From positions 1 through 39,882 of the forward strand of contig JAFTDD010000061.1 of NCBI GenBank assembly GCA_017454355.1: a stretch of 39,882 bases of DNA, given 5' to 3'. The notes under the pieces are model-generated. The model worked only from the letters and a program-made list of their open reading frames with translations, ran no database searches and was not told the origin of the DNA. Both the position numbers and the translations under genes were made by a program. Below, piece by piece: positions 24,489 through 33,498 of the stretch. Position 1 is the first letter of the stretch; every line of letters begins with the position of its first letter. The stretch comes from Muribaculaceae bacterium. GTDB lineage: Bacteria > Bacteroidota > Bacteroidia > Bacteroidales > Muribaculaceae.

Positions 24489-24535
24489 TTGACCGAAACA
24501 GAGTGGAACGGTCAACAGTCAACGGTCAACCTTTC
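24481..24535 (+). terminator. Possible terminator hairpin after sbcC
   Basis: GTTGACCGTTGACCG at 24481-24495 pairs with CGGTCAACAGTCAAC at 24509-24523 with one mismatch and a 13-base loop; CTTTCATTTATTT follows after a further GGTCAAC. The stem is built from a GTTGACC tandem unit that looks like another dispersed repeat family, so a terminator role is not certain. Confidence 0.5.
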
Positions 24536-24604
24536 ATTTATTTCCTATCTGATGAAAAATCAAAAAATTATTGGAAAAATTGCTCGGGATTGAAAAAAAA
24601 TTCA

Positions 24605-24612
24605 TACCTTTG
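24605..24612 (+). promoter_or_regulatory. Promoter -7 box of the dockerin-protein gene
   Basis: TACCTTTG fits the TAnnTTTG -7 box and lies 67 bases before the start codon. No canonical TTTG is found 19-20 bases upstream (ATTG at 24579-24582 is the nearest), so the -33 half is weak. The long A/T-rich leader and strongly biased codons of the gene suggest good expression. Confidence 0.55.
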
Positions 24613-24678
24613 TAAACTTTTAAGCACCTATAACGACGAAACAACATAAATTATTAACCTAATAAACTATTAATCAGC

Positions 24679-27285
24679 ATGAAGAAAATCTACAGCTTTC
24701 TCATGATGGCATTAATGGCCGGCTCCATGGCATTCGCCGAGGAGATTACGGTCGACTTCGCCGCGCTCTATGGCAACGCGAAAGTCCAGCCTGCCACAGA
24801 GGTTACTGCCGGTAGCCTCACAATCTCCTTCGCCAAAGGCAACTCGAGCACCGAGCCCGCCTACTTTGTGAGCGATGATGGAAAAACAATGGAGATGCGC
24901 CTTTACGGCGGCAGCGCCACTGCCACCGCCGGCAACACGATGACCATCACCTCGACGGCCAACATCACCGCCATCTCGATTGACGGCGCGTCGGCCAGCA
25001 AGCCCGGCACTCTCGCCGAACTCACCGCCGATGTGGGCACCATCAGCCTGGGTGCTGACCGCAACGCCACATGGAGCGGCAGCGCGAGCAGCGTGACCAT
25101 CACCGTGGTGCGTCCCAGCAGCGGCGCGGGTCAGTATCGCTTCAAGACGATGACCGTCACCACCGGCGGCAGCGGTGAGATCACCGTCGCCAAGCCTACC
25201 TTCAGCGTCGCCGCGGGCACCTACTACGCCCCGATCAACGTCGAGATGAAGTGCGGCACCGCCGGCGCGAGCATCTACTACACCACCAACGGCAGCACCC
25301 CAAGTGCCTCGAGCACCAAGTACAGCGCTCCCGTGACCATCAGCGCCAACACCACCCTGAAGGCCATCGCCGTGCTGAACGGCAAGCAGAGTGATGTGGC
25401 CGAGGCCGTCTATGAGTTCGGCACCGCCACGCCGGTCGCCAACATCGCCGCCTTCAACAAGGTCGCCGACGGCACCAAGGTTGTGTTCCAGAACCCTGTG
25501 ACTGTGCTCAAGCAGTACAACAAGAACATGTACGTGCAGGATGCCAGCGGCGCGATGCTCATCTACGGCACGCTTGGCCAGACCTACACTCTGGGCAACG
25601 TCATTCCCGCCGGCTTCACCGGTGAGAAGACCACCTATAACGGTATGCCCGAGTTGAGTTGCTATGAGACCGACAACTTCCAGGCCGCCAGCAGCACCGT
25701 CAATGTTGAGCCGGAACTGATTCAGGTTAACGATATGGGCGAGGACCTCTTCGGCCACTTTGTCCAGATTAAGGGCGCCACGCTGGGTGCCACCACGAGC
25801 GCTTCCGGCGCCAAGAACCTCGCCACCATCAGCGACGCCAGCGGTGAGGGCTCAGCCCACAATGGTCTAGGCTATACCGCCGCCGACCTCGTCTATGACA
25901 CGCCCGTTGATGTCTATGGTATCGTGGGTGCCTACAAGCCCAAGGATGCCGAGAGCATCACGTTCCAGTTCCTGCCGGTCAAGTATGAGGCCACCACTCC
26001 GGAGCCGCCGGTTGGCGACGGCATCACTGTTGCCGAGTTCTATCAGCTCGCCGACGATGCCGAGGCGACCCTGAAGAACGACCTCACCGTCATCGCCGTG
26101 GCCGGCACGAGCAACCTCTATGTGAAGGACGCCACCGGCTGCCTGCTCGTCTATGGCAGCACCGGCAAGACCTACAGCGTGGGTGACATCATCCCCGCCG
26201 GAGCCGGCGGTGTCAAGACCACCTACAACAATCTGGTTGAGATGAAGAGCCCGAAGAACTTCGCCGATAAGAAGGGCACGACAACCGTCACCCCCGAGGA
26301 GAAGGCCCTGAGCGCCATCAACGCCGACCTGGTCAGCCACCTCGTGATTGTGAAGGGTGTCACCTTCAGCGGCACCAACGTCACCGACGGCACCACCCCG
26401 CTGGCAACCTACAACAAGCCGTTCGGCATCGCTCTGCCCAGCGACGACCAGAAGTACAACATGACCGCCATCGTGTCCATCTTCAAGGAGAACATCCAGC
26501 TGCTGCCCGTCGAGATCAAGAGCGAGAGCGGCGGCGAGGTGGAGACCCCCGAGGTCGCCAGCATCGATGAACTCTACGGCAAGGACAAGGGCTCGACCTA
26601 CAAGATCACGAGCGACCTGGTCGCCATCTTCCAGAGCGGCAACTACCTCTATGTGAAGAATGAGGACACCTACGCCCTCGTCTATGGCAAGCTTGACGAG
26701 ACGTTCGCCAACGGCGACGTGATTAAGAACGCCGAGGCCAGCTGGACCGAGTACAACGGTGCCAAGCAGCTCACCCCGGTCGCCAGCACCATCGTCAAGG
26801 CCGGCACCACCAGCGCCGTGCAGCCCGAGGAGATGGCCTTTGAGGAGATCAGCACCGATATGGCTCACATGTACATCATCGCCAAGGGTGCCACCATCTA
26901 CAGCGAGACCGACGCGGCCGGCAAGACCACGACCTACATCAACGACGCCGACCAGACGATGCCCATCATCCTGTTTGAGCAGTTCTTCAAGGACGCCACC
27001 ATCATCCCGACTGAGACCGAGGGCAAGACCTACACGGTGAAGGGCTTTGTCGGCAACTTCAAGGGTACGCTCGAGATCTTCCCGATCGAGATCGTCGACG
27101 AGAGCGCTCCGCAGTTTGAGAAGGAGGATGTCAACCAGGACGGCAAAGTGGACGTCGGTGACGTCAACGCCGTGCTCGAGGCCATCCTCGCCAGCAACTC
27201 TGATGCCAAGTATGACGTCAACAACGACACCAAGGTTGACGTGGGCGATGTGAACACCATCCTCGATAAGATTCTTGCTCAGTAA
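24679..27285 (+). CDS. Secreted multidomain protein: chitobiase-like domain, three beta repeats, dockerin
   Basis: 868 residues. Signal peptide 1-20 (MALMAGSMAFA cleavage region), an N-terminal beta domain to about 165, then a chitobiase/beta-hexosaminidase C-terminal-type domain (about 170-248, with IYYTTNGSTPS). Three homologous units follow at about 253-435, 446-614 and 625-805. Each has a YVKD/YVQD-xxGxxLVYG strand pair, a (G/N)(D/N)VIxAG turn, a TTYN/EYNG phrase and an HLVIVKG-type strand, resembling OB-fold or DUF5689-like modules. The end (815-866) is a double dockerin (DVNQDGKVDVGDVN, then DVNNDTKVDVGDVN). No catalytic motif is seen, so ligand binding or scaffolding is more likely than enzyme activity. 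The dockerin is nearly the same as in the M6 proteases. Codon use is strongly biased, as in an abundant protein. Confidence 0.8.
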   Translation: MKKIYSFLMMALMAGSMAFAEEITVDFAALYGNAKVQPATEVTAGSLTISFAKGNSSTEPAYFVSDDGKTMEMRLYGGSATATAGNTMTITSTANITAISIDGASASKPGTLAELTADVGTISLGADRNATWSGSASSVTITVVRPSSGAGQYRFKTMTVTTGGSGEITVAKPTFSVAAGTYYAPINVEMKCGTAGASIYYTTNGSTPSASSTKYSAPVTISANTTLKAIAVLNGKQSDVAEAVYEFGTATPVANIAAFNKVADGTKVVFQNPVTVLKQYNKNMYVQDASGAMLIYGTLGQTYTLGNVIPAGFTGEKTTYNGMPELSCYETDNFQAASSTVNVEPELIQVNDMGEDLFGHFVQIKGATLGATTSASGAKNLATISDASGEGSAHNGLGYTAADLVYDTPVDVYGIVGAYKPKDAESITFQFLPVKYEATTPEPPVGDGITVAEFYQLADDAEATLKNDLTVIAVAGTSNLYVKDATGCLLVYGSTGKTYSVGDIIPAGAGGVKTTYNNLVEMKSPKNFADKKGTTTVTPEEKALSAINADLVSHLVIVKGVTFSGTNVTDGTTPLATYNKPFGIALPSDDQKYNMTAIVSIFKENIQLLPVEIKSESGGEVETPEVASIDELYGKDKGSTYKITSDLVAIFQSGNYLYVKNEDTYALVYGKLDETFANGDVIKNAEASWTEYNGAKQLTPVASTIVKAGTTSAVQPEEMAFEEISTDMAHMYIIAKGATIYSETDAAGKTTTYINDADQTMPIILFEQFFKDATIIPTETEGKTYTVKGFVGNFKGTLEIFPIEIVDESAPQFEKEDVNQDGKVDVGDVNAVLEAILASNSDAKYDVNNDTKVDVGDVNTILDKILAQ

Positions 27286-27613
27286 AAAAGTCATCTCCTT
27301 CCATTCGGGAGGAAGTGATTGACAATCAATAGTGACGGTTCTTCTGTTTCACCAATGAACAGAAGAACCGTCTTCACTTTCTGCCCGCCCAAAGATTAGC
27401 GCTGCGGCACGCGCCGGCGATGTCCGGTGCGTGCCGCAGCGTGTTAATCCTAACATTGACAGCAGCGCGTCACATCATACTTCTCTCAAAATTTGCGTAA
27501 TAAGTGGCTTCAACTCAACTAAAACATCTTCTACTATAAAACTATGTCTCAAAAGAACCTAACACTCTCCACTCTCCAAATGTTAATAAAAGTCTCAACC
27601 TAATCCGAGTTTT
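27286..27613. other. Intergenic region with two hairpins, left border of the R-M block
   Basis: GACGGTTCTTCTGTT (27334-27348) pairs perfectly with AACAGAAGAACCGTC (27358-27372), a REP-like element whose longer relative is at 34899-34951. Then CGCTGCGGCACGCGCCGG (27400-27417) pairs with CCGGTGCGTGCCGCAGCG (27424-27441) with two mismatches, and flanking GATTA/TTAATC extends it. The second could be a bidirectional terminator or a mobile palindrome. Bases 27450-27613 are AT-rich with no gene. Confidence 0.7.
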
Positions 27614-29347
27614 TTATGAGTTATCCTCCAAGATACTCTCTAATGAAGAGAAATTATAAGTTCTCCAGATATCAAGGCTTATAGGTTTATATTCATCGAA
27701 AATTCTACGAATGAACTTAAGTTCGAAGAAAATCCGGAAATCACTCTTTTTCGCTTTTTGATCCACTTCGCGCTTTGAGGCTACCCGTATTTTAGTTATT
27801 CTGTATAAATCCCGAATGCCTTTCCCTTTAATATATGGGATAAAAAGTTGAAGTTTCTGAAGAGAAATTGTTGACGGGAATTTACACCCCGTATAATAAA
27901 TCTCACCTTTACACTCATCAAAATCGTGTCTTAATTTGTCCGAAATTAACGAAATAAGTAGATTTTTCCAATTTGATTTATAAGTCTTTTTAGGTTCAGC
28001 GAGAATTCCATCTGGATACTGCTCAAACAAAGCAAATAGATTAAGTTGCAGTGGGCAAGAAGGCAACATTGATTTTGCTATCTCATTAATTTCTTCAAAA
28101 TTATACTTTTCGGGGCAAACATTATCTATATCATTCATCAGCCTGATAACAGCCCGCCCTATCGCGTAGGCTAAATTAACGGGAACCGCGTTTCCGATTT
28201 GTTTATATTGGTCAGCCATTTTTCCCATAAATTTCCAATTATCTGGGAATGTTTGAATTCGCGCGTACTCCCTAATATTGAGAGGACGTGTCTCAATTGG
28301 ATGGCATCTTTCGGTCTGCTTTTGAGCGGGAGAGCATACTAATGTTAGAGACGGCTCATCCATAGACAAACGTCGTGCCATGCCTGTCTTGCCTCCACCT
28401 AAATAAAAACTCCCTCCCATATAAGCCTTTTGTTGCTCAATTGGCAAGTCTCTCCAGTCTCCACCTTCGGGGACAAGTTCCATTACTTTCCTTTTTTTAT
28501 CGGGATAAAGTTGACCTTCCGATTTGGGTACATCTGTAGGGAAAAGTTCACCCTTGAAAAACGCGTCCCTGAGAGTCATTACCCTATGAAATGGCGATGG
28601 CCATTTGAAGGTGACTTTATCAGCGTAATCATTGCGAATTGCAATAAGTATAATTCTCTCACGTTTTTGAGGAACCTGATACATTATGGCCTTCAATACC
28701 CTTGGCTCCACGAGAGTATATCCCAGTTCTTTAATTGCGTTCCTGATGATTTCTAATGTCCTGCCGCCATCATGTGATTGTAGACCTTTAACATTTTCAC
28801 AAAGAAATACTTTTGGTCTGATTTCATTTACCGCTCGTGCCAATTCAAAGAAAAGTGTTCCTCGTGTATCATTGAGGCCTCCTTTCTTGCCTGCATATGA
28901 GAACGCTTGACAAGGGAAGCCACCTGACAACAAATCAATTTTGTCTCGTAGGGGAGTGAAATCTACATTATGAATATCACCCTCATATACATTCCAGTTT
29001 GGTCTATTAACTCGAAGTGTATTACATGCTTGCTCATCAAATTCATTTAATAGTACATGATGAAAACCGGCCATATCTAAACCCAAAGCCAAACCTCCCG
29101 CACCAGCAAATAACTCGACGGAAGTAAAAATTCGTTTGGGTTTTGATTGAAATTCCTTATACCATTCACCGTTATTCATATCCCTTATTGCTTCTATTTG
29201 CATTAGGTCTTGTGACATAAAGCCAACACGACCTTTTTCGTCTATCTGCAAAGGATAAATGCCACTATCGCCCCACTTTTGAACTGTAGCGACAGAAGTG
29301 CCTAAAATATCTGCTAACGTGTTTACTGAATAAAACGTAGACTCCAT
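27614..29347 (-). CDS. DNA (cytosine-5-)-methyltransferase with N-terminal HTH and C-terminal extension
   Basis: About 577 residues from MESTFYSV. Residues 1-50 resemble a MerR-type helix-turn-helix (LADILGTSVATVQKWGDSGIYP). The methyltransferase core follows: VELFAGAGGLALGLDMAG (motif I), GGFPCQAFSYAGKKGG (motif IV with catalytic Cys), FLCENVKGL (motif VI, ENV), QKRERIILIAIR (motif VIII) and IGNAVPVNLAYAIG (motif X). After about residue 425 comes an extension of about 150 residues with no motif I can name (QLNLFALFEQYPDG, then KSDFRIFFELKFIRRIF); it may be a target or partner domain. The upstream nuclease gene ends inside its 5' end (a 14-base overlap if the start is 29365), so the two are coupled. 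Base composition is far AT-richer than the neighbours. Confidence 0.9.
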   Translation of the reverse strand: MESTFYSVNTLADILGTSVATVQKWGDSGIYPLQIDEKGRVGFMSQDLMQIEAIRDMNNGEWYKEFQSKPKRIFTSVELFAGAGGLALGLDMAGFHHVLLNEFDEQACNTLRVNRPNWNVYEGDIHNVDFTPLRDKIDLLSGGFPCQAFSYAGKKGGLNDTRGTLFFELARAVNEIRPKVFLCENVKGLQSHDGGRTLEIIRNAIKELGYTLVEPRVLKAIMYQVPQKRERIILIAIRNDYADKVTFKWPSPFHRVMTLRDAFFKGELFPTDVPKSEGQLYPDKKRKVMELVPEGGDWRDLPIEQQKAYMGGSFYLGGGKTGMARRLSMDEPSLTLVCSPAQKQTERCHPIETRPLNIREYARIQTFPDNWKFMGKMADQYKQIGNAVPVNLAYAIGRAVIRLMNDIDNVCPEKYNFEEINEIAKSMLPSCPLQLNLFALFEQYPDGILAEPKKTYKSNWKNLLISLISDKLRHDFDECKGEIYYTGCKFPSTISLQKLQLFIPYIKGKGIRDLYRITKIRVASKREVDQKAKKSDFRIFFELKFIRRIFDEYKPISLDIWRTYNFSSLESILEDNS

Positions 29348-29351
29348 TGTT

Positions 29352-30071
29352 TTAAATCCCTCCATTATCCGATATCTCTTGAGCGATTTCTTCGACTTTT
29401 TGTTGAATTAATTGACTTCCATCAACACCCTCTTCTTCAACAACCTCCCCGAAAGCCTTTGAAAGTTTATGATAAAAGGTAGTATCTCCAGTTAGATGAG
29501 CCCAGAATTCAGAACCGCAGTAAACAGGAAAATATGCATCAATTGCCTTGTAGTTGCCGGACAACTCGCTTCTGTCACCATACAATACACCAACAATCAT
29601 GTCGTCAGTTTGAATGCCCATACGATCTAAGCGAGATTTATTCTGAAGATACTTGAAATGCCCAAGTATAGTCGCTATATCGTCCTTGTTTATAGTCTGT
29701 GGGCCTGCCTTGCATTGACAATATTTTCTTCTTCCATCTAATGCGTCGACAAATTCAATATCTATTCCAGTGATTCCAGACGCGTTTCCAATAACCTCCT
29801 TTAGATCACTTATGAATATTTGAATGTTTTGCCCAAAACTGGTATTAATGCTTGTTCCAAGCACTCGAGGATAAACCAACGCCTTAGCGAGTGATAATGG
29901 TTCAGTATCGCCGCATAGGAATGCGGCAAGATAATTAATTAAAAAAGGATTGATGTTGAAACTCTTTAAATTAAGTTTCCTCAAACCGGTTAGATGGTTT
30001 GGTATTATAATCTTTCTAAAATATTCCTTACCACTTGCGATAATTGAGAGTTTTTGGCTTTCTGTCATCAT
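29352..30071 (-). CDS. Type II restriction endonuclease, probably PmeII family
   Basis: About 239 residues from MMTESQKLS. The N-terminal stretch KLNLKSFNINPFLINYLAAFLCG, the ALVYPRVLGTSINTSFGQNIQ block and GIDIEFVDALDGRRKYCQCKAGP...TINKDD match my memory of PmeII-like enzymes. DIEF...QCK fits a PD-(D/E)xK nuclease core, with Asp and then a QxK variant. It would cut the site protected by the methyltransferase encoded just downstream. Longer starts to 30134 exist, but MTESQKL agrees better with the family's usual N-terminus. A -7-like TATCTTTG on the minus strand (30209-30216) may be the promoter. AT-rich, like its partner, so the pair was probably acquired together. Confidence 0.68.
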   Translation of the reverse strand: MMTESQKLSIIASGKEYFRKIIIPNHLTGLRKLNLKSFNINPFLINYLAAFLCGDTEPLSLAKALVYPRVLGTSINTSFGQNIQIFISDLKEVIGNASGITGIDIEFVDALDGRRKYCQCKAGPQTINKDDIATILGHFKYLQNKSRLDRMGIQTDDMIVGVLYGDRSELSGNYKAIDAYFPVYCGSEFWAHLTGDTTFYHKLSKAFGEVVEEEGVDGSQLIQQKVEEIAQEISDNGGI

Positions 30072-30329
30072 GTCCTGAAAAATTACAATCTCTCCCCACC
30101 GTAGTCCTGCGGGTCGACCATAGCCCATAACCACATGGGAGTTTGTTAGAATCGTTATTATTCGGTCTTTTTGCAGGAGAAAGCGAATAGAACTGCCTTC
30201 TTAAACGACAAAGATAATGATATTTTCTGATATGGAGTCGACTTGTGAAAAACTTTTTTACACAATTGCTGCAAAAATACATTGCCGCCGTAGGTCGGCT
30301 CTACCTTACAACGTGTCTGCATCTCAATA
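30072..30329. other. Divergent intergenic region between the R-M pair and the next operon
   Basis: No gene is supported. On the minus strand TATCTTTG at 30209-30216 is a possible -7 box for the R-M genes, without a clear -33 partner. The composition changes from AT-rich on the left to the host pattern on the right, so the right boundary of the acquired block probably lies here. I see no direct repeat or tRNA that would mark an attachment site. Confidence 0.4.
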
Positions 30330-30361
30330 TTTGCGGGGACACGATTTTTTTTGTATTTTTG
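30330..30361 (+). promoter_or_regulatory. Promoter of the small membrane protein / metG unit
   Basis: TTTG at 30330-30333, 20 bases, then TATTTTTG at 30354-30361 match the Bacteroidales consensus. It rules out the longer reading-frame start at 30351 for the following gene. Confidence 0.78.
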
Positions 30362-30383
30362 CAAATTAATTCCTCTAATTGTT

Positions 30384-30821
30384 ATGAAAACGATTTCAAA
30401 CATCATATTGGTGCTGGCATTGGTGTGCTACACCTTCCTCCCGTTCTATAATGTTGCCATCAAGGGCGACATCAGCGGTTTTGACTTCTCGGCCGGGCTG
30501 ATAACGGCCGTCGACAGTTGGCGCGGCGTGGTGCTGGCGCTCGTGCCTTACGTTGCCGGCTTTCTGGCCATCGCCTTCAACAGTATGCACAGCCGCCGCT
30601 GGCCGCTGGCCGCCATCGGCTGTATCATCGTGGCGCTGGTGTTCTACTTCCAAACGAGCAACGTCACAGAGGTGGGGCTGATGCACCAGCCGGAATTGGC
30701 GCCGGCCAACGATATGGGCGAGGGCTTCAACGTGCTCGGCCTCAAGGCCGGCTACTGGAGCAGCCTCGCGCTGTTTGCCGCCGCCCTCATCACGTGTATA
30801 ATTTCCTTGAAGAAGAAATAA
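30384..30821 (+). CDS. Small four-helix membrane protein, unknown function
   Basis: 145 residues from MKTISNII. Four hydrophobic segments are visible (about 3-22, 42-62, 70-88, 118-138), with a polar periplasmic-type loop ([25 protein letters not shown]) between the third and fourth. It ends in a basic KKK tail. The family is not recognised. The gene has a strong promoter 22 bases upstream, and metG starts 42 bases after its stop with no terminator, so it is probably the first gene of a metG transcript. Confidence 0.7.
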   Translation: MKTISNIILVLALVCYTFLPFYNVAIKGDISGFDFSAGLITAVDSWRGVVLALVPYVAGFLAIAFNSMHSRRWPLAAIGCIIVALVFYFQTSNVTEVGLMHQPELAPANDMGEGFNVLGLKAGYWSSLALFAAALITCIISLKKK

Positions 30822-30862
30822 ACCCCATTTCTCCTATAACTCCTATTTCTCTTATTAAAATA

Positions 30863-32908
30863 ATGGAAAATAAAAAGTTCAAGCGAACCCTGGTCACCAC
30901 CGCGTTGCCCTACGCTAACGGCCCGGTGCACATCGGCCATCTGGCGGGGGTGTATGTCCCCGCCGACATATACACACGCTACCTGCGCTCTCGCGGCGAG
31001 GATGTAATCATGATTGGCGGCAGCGACGAGCACGGTGTGCCCATCACCATCAAGGCTCAGAAGGAGGGCGTCACGCCGCAGGATATCGTCGACCGCTACC
31101 ACAGCCTCATCAAGGAGTCGATGGAGGGTTTGGGTATCTCGTTTGACGTCTACTCGCGCACGACCAGCGAGATGCACCGTCAGACGGCCACCGAGTTCTT
31201 CCGCACGCTCTACGATAAGGGCGAGTTTATCGAGAAGACGACCACTCAACTCTACGACGAGCAGGCCGACCAGTGGCTTGCCGACCGCTATGTGACGGGT
31301 ACGTGTCCCCACTGCGGCAACGCCGGCGCCTACGGCGACCAATGTGAGAAATGCGGCACGAGTCTTAACGCCACCGACCTCATCGACCCCCATAGCGCCA
31401 TCACCGGCAATGTGCCCGTGCTGCGCGAGACCAAGCACTGGTATATGCCGCTCGACAAGTGGGAGCCGGCCCTGCGTGAATGGATCCTCGAGGGACACAA
31501 GGAGTGGCGGGCCAACGTCTACGGCCAGTGCAAGTCGTGGCTTGACGAGCACCTGCAGCCGCGCGCCGTCACGCGCGACCTCAACTGGGGCATCCCCGTG
31601 CCCATCGAGGGCGCCGAGGGCAAGGTGCTATACGTGTGGTTTGACGCGCCCATCGGCTACATCAGCAACACCAAGGAACTGCTGCCCGACACGTGGGAGC
31701 AGTATTGGAAGAGCCCCGACACGCGCATCATTAACTTCATCGGCAAGGACAACATCGTGTTCCACTGCCTCATCTTCCCCGCCATGCTCATGGCTCACGG
31801 CGGCTACCAGTTGCCCGAGAATGTGCCGGCCAACGAGTTTCTGAATCTCGAGGGCGAGAAAATCTCGACAAGCCGCAACTGGGCCGTGTGGCTCAACGAG
31901 TATTTGGCCGACTTCCCCGGCAAGCAGGACGTGCTGCGCTATGTGCTCACGGCCAACGCCCCCGAGACCAAGGACAACGACTTCACGTGGGACGACTTCC
32001 AGGCTCGCAACAATAACGAGCTGGTGGCCGTGTTGGGCAACTTTGTGAACCGCACTCTGGTGCTCACCAATAAATACTTCGGCGGCGAGACACCCTCGCG
32101 CGGCGAACTGCTCGATGTGGACCGCGCGGCACTCGACGAACTGGCCGGCTACGGCGAGCGCATCGGCTCGCAGATTGAGGGTTTCCACTTCCGCGAGGCG
32201 CTCAAGGAGCTGATGAACCTGGCGCGCCTGGGCAACAAATACCTTGCCGACACCGAGCCGTGGAAGGTGGCAAAGACCGACATGAGCCGCGTGGCCACCA
32301 TCATCAACATCTCGCTGCAAATCACGGCGGGTTTGGCGGCCGCCATGGAGCCGTTCCTGCCATTTGGCGCCGACAAGCTACGCGCGATGCTCAATATCGA
32401 CAAGCCGGCGTGGGACGCCGTGGGTCGTGACGACCTGCTGGCCGTCGGCCACAGAGTGACCGACGCTCCTGAAATTCTCTACAGCAAGGTGGAGGACGCC
32501 GAGATTGAGGCGCAGAAGGCGCGCCTGGAGCGCATCAAACAGGAGAACATCGTAGCGCTGTGGAAGCCGGCGCCGCAGGCCGCCGATGTGCCCTTCGACG
32601 ACTTCGCCAAACTCGACCTGCGTGTGGGCACCGTCACGGCTTGCCAGCGGGTCAAGAAGGCCGACAAACTGCTGCAACTCACCATCGACGATGGCCTGCA
32701 GGGGCGCACCATCGTTAGCGGCATCGCTCGCTACTATGAGCCGGAGGAACTCGTGGGCAAGCAGTTGTGCTTCATCGCCAACCTGCCGCCGCGCACCCTG
32801 CGCGGCATTGTCAGCCAGGGCATGATTCTCAGCGCCGAGGACGCCGACGGCCGCCTGATTGTTGTCGGCCCCACCGGCTCCGTGCGGCCCGGCGCCAGCG
32901 TCAAGTGA
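30863..32908 (+). CDS. metG: Methionyl-tRNA synthetase
   Basis: 681 residues, class I. HIGH lies at about 23-26 in [18 protein letters not shown] follows, and the zinc knuckle is [18 protein letters not shown] at about 147-165. The KMSKS loop is present as KISTS at about 332-336. [16 protein letters not shown] and [15 protein letters not shown] are typical of the MetG core. From about 578 the protein carries the C-terminal tRNA-binding (Trbp111/EMAP-II-like) domain, with [20 protein letters not shown] and [13 protein letters not shown], as in the long dimeric enzymes. Upstream codons in the same frame from 30518 overlap another gene and are rejected; [20 protein letters not shown] is the start. 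Confidence 0.97.
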   Translation: MENKKFKRTLVTTALPYANGPVHIGHLAGVYVPADIYTRYLRSRGEDVIMIGGSDEHGVPITIKAQKEGVTPQDIVDRYHSLIKESMEGLGISFDVYSRTTSEMHRQTATEFFRTLYDKGEFIEKTTTQLYDEQADQWLADRYVTGTCPHCGNAGAYGDQCEKCGTSLNATDLIDPHSAITGNVPVLRETKHWYMPLDKWEPALREWILEGHKEWRANVYGQCKSWLDEHLQPRAVTRDLNWGIPVPIEGAEGKVLYVWFDAPIGYISNTKELLPDTWEQYWKSPDTRIINFIGKDNIVFHCLIFPAMLMAHGGYQLPENVPANEFLNLEGEKISTSRNWAVWLNEYLADFPGKQDVLRYVLTANAPETKDNDFTWDDFQARNNNELVAVLGNFVNRTLVLTNKYFGGETPSRGELLDVDRAALDELAGYGERIGSQIEGFHFREALKELMNLARLGNKYLADTEPWKVAKTDMSRVATIINISLQITAGLAAAMEPFLPFGADKLRAMLNIDKPAWDAVGRDDLLAVGHRVTDAPEILYSKVEDAEIEAQKARLERIKQENIVALWKPAPQAADVPFDDFAKLDLRVGTVTACQRVKKADKLLQLTIDDGLQGRTIVSGIARYYEPEELVGKQLCFIANLPPRTLRGIVSQGMILSAEDADGRLIVVGPTGSVRPGASVK

Positions 32909-33345
32909 CGGCACCGCAAGATCCCGGTTCCTCTACAACCTCTCGTCTATTTACGTCTATTTTTATCTTTATATCTCCCGTGAATTAACGTGAATTCCCG
33001 TGAATACTTTTATATTTCGAAATTGAGATTATTCACTGATTTTCATCATAAAAATATTTCACGAAAGTTCACGGAAATTCACGGGATGCAATATTTTACG
33101 AGAACGATTTTACAAATTTTACGTGAAAATAATAGACGAAAATAGACGAAAAAAGACGAGAGGAATTTTATTTTTGAGAGGCGAATAACAAGTTGCGGAT
33201 TTTAGGTTTACGATATTTTACGATAAGTTTTACGAATTTTACGTGATGGATTTTCGGTAATTGTCGTGAGGGACTATAAATAGAGTTACAGATTTCAGGT
33301 TGATATAATCAGCCACGGCGGGACTTTTGTCCATCCGTGGCTGAT
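32909..33345. repeat. Nested inverted repeats downstream of metG
   Basis: Outer arms made of TCGTCTATTTACGTCTATTT (from 32943) and their complement AATAGACGAAAATAGACGAA...GACGAGAGG (33131-33163) enclose inner arms CCCGTGAATTAACGTGAATT and AATTCACGGGA-type sequence (33055-33085). The first 77 bases (32936-33012) recur at 39552-39638 after lysS. Further on, ATCAGCCACGG (33308-33318) pairs exactly with CCGTGGCTGAT (33335-33345), followed by TTTTG, a possible terminator. TTTTACG units fill the rest. No gene is visible in the 590 bases. Confidence 0.72.
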
Positions 33346-33352
33346 TTTGTGT
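33308..33352 (+). terminator. Hairpin with short T-run upstream of the AAA ATPase gene
   Basis: A perfect 11-bp stem, ATCAGCCACGG/CCGTGGCTGAT, has a 16-base loop that itself contains GGAC/GTCC, and ends in TTTTG. It is about 400 bases after metG and 147 before the next start, so it may end a long untranslated tail of the metG transcript. It could equally be a REP-like palindrome. Confidence 0.5.
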
Positions 33353-33498
33353 ATTGCCGGTAGTTTTTCTCGACTCCTAAATATTTGGAAAATTTCGTAT
33401 TTTGCCATTTTATTTGTTTTGAAAAATTCGTATTTAGCCAATATATTTTTTAGGAAAATATTTTATTTCTATTTATGCACCCACAAACAGAACGAGTT

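Noticed and set aside
25867-27294. A 475-codon minus-strand open frame opposite the dockerin-protein gene
   Set aside because: It mirrors a gene with signal peptide and clear domains; its own translation is a low-complexity Val/Leu/Gly/Asp-rich run. The same applies to 24712-25758, 12514-13665 and 14215-15390.
30518-30862. A 115-residue N-terminal extension of metG
   Set aside because: It overlaps the preceding membrane-protein gene in another frame, is Arg-rich, and MetG proteins begin right before the [14 protein letters not shown] block.
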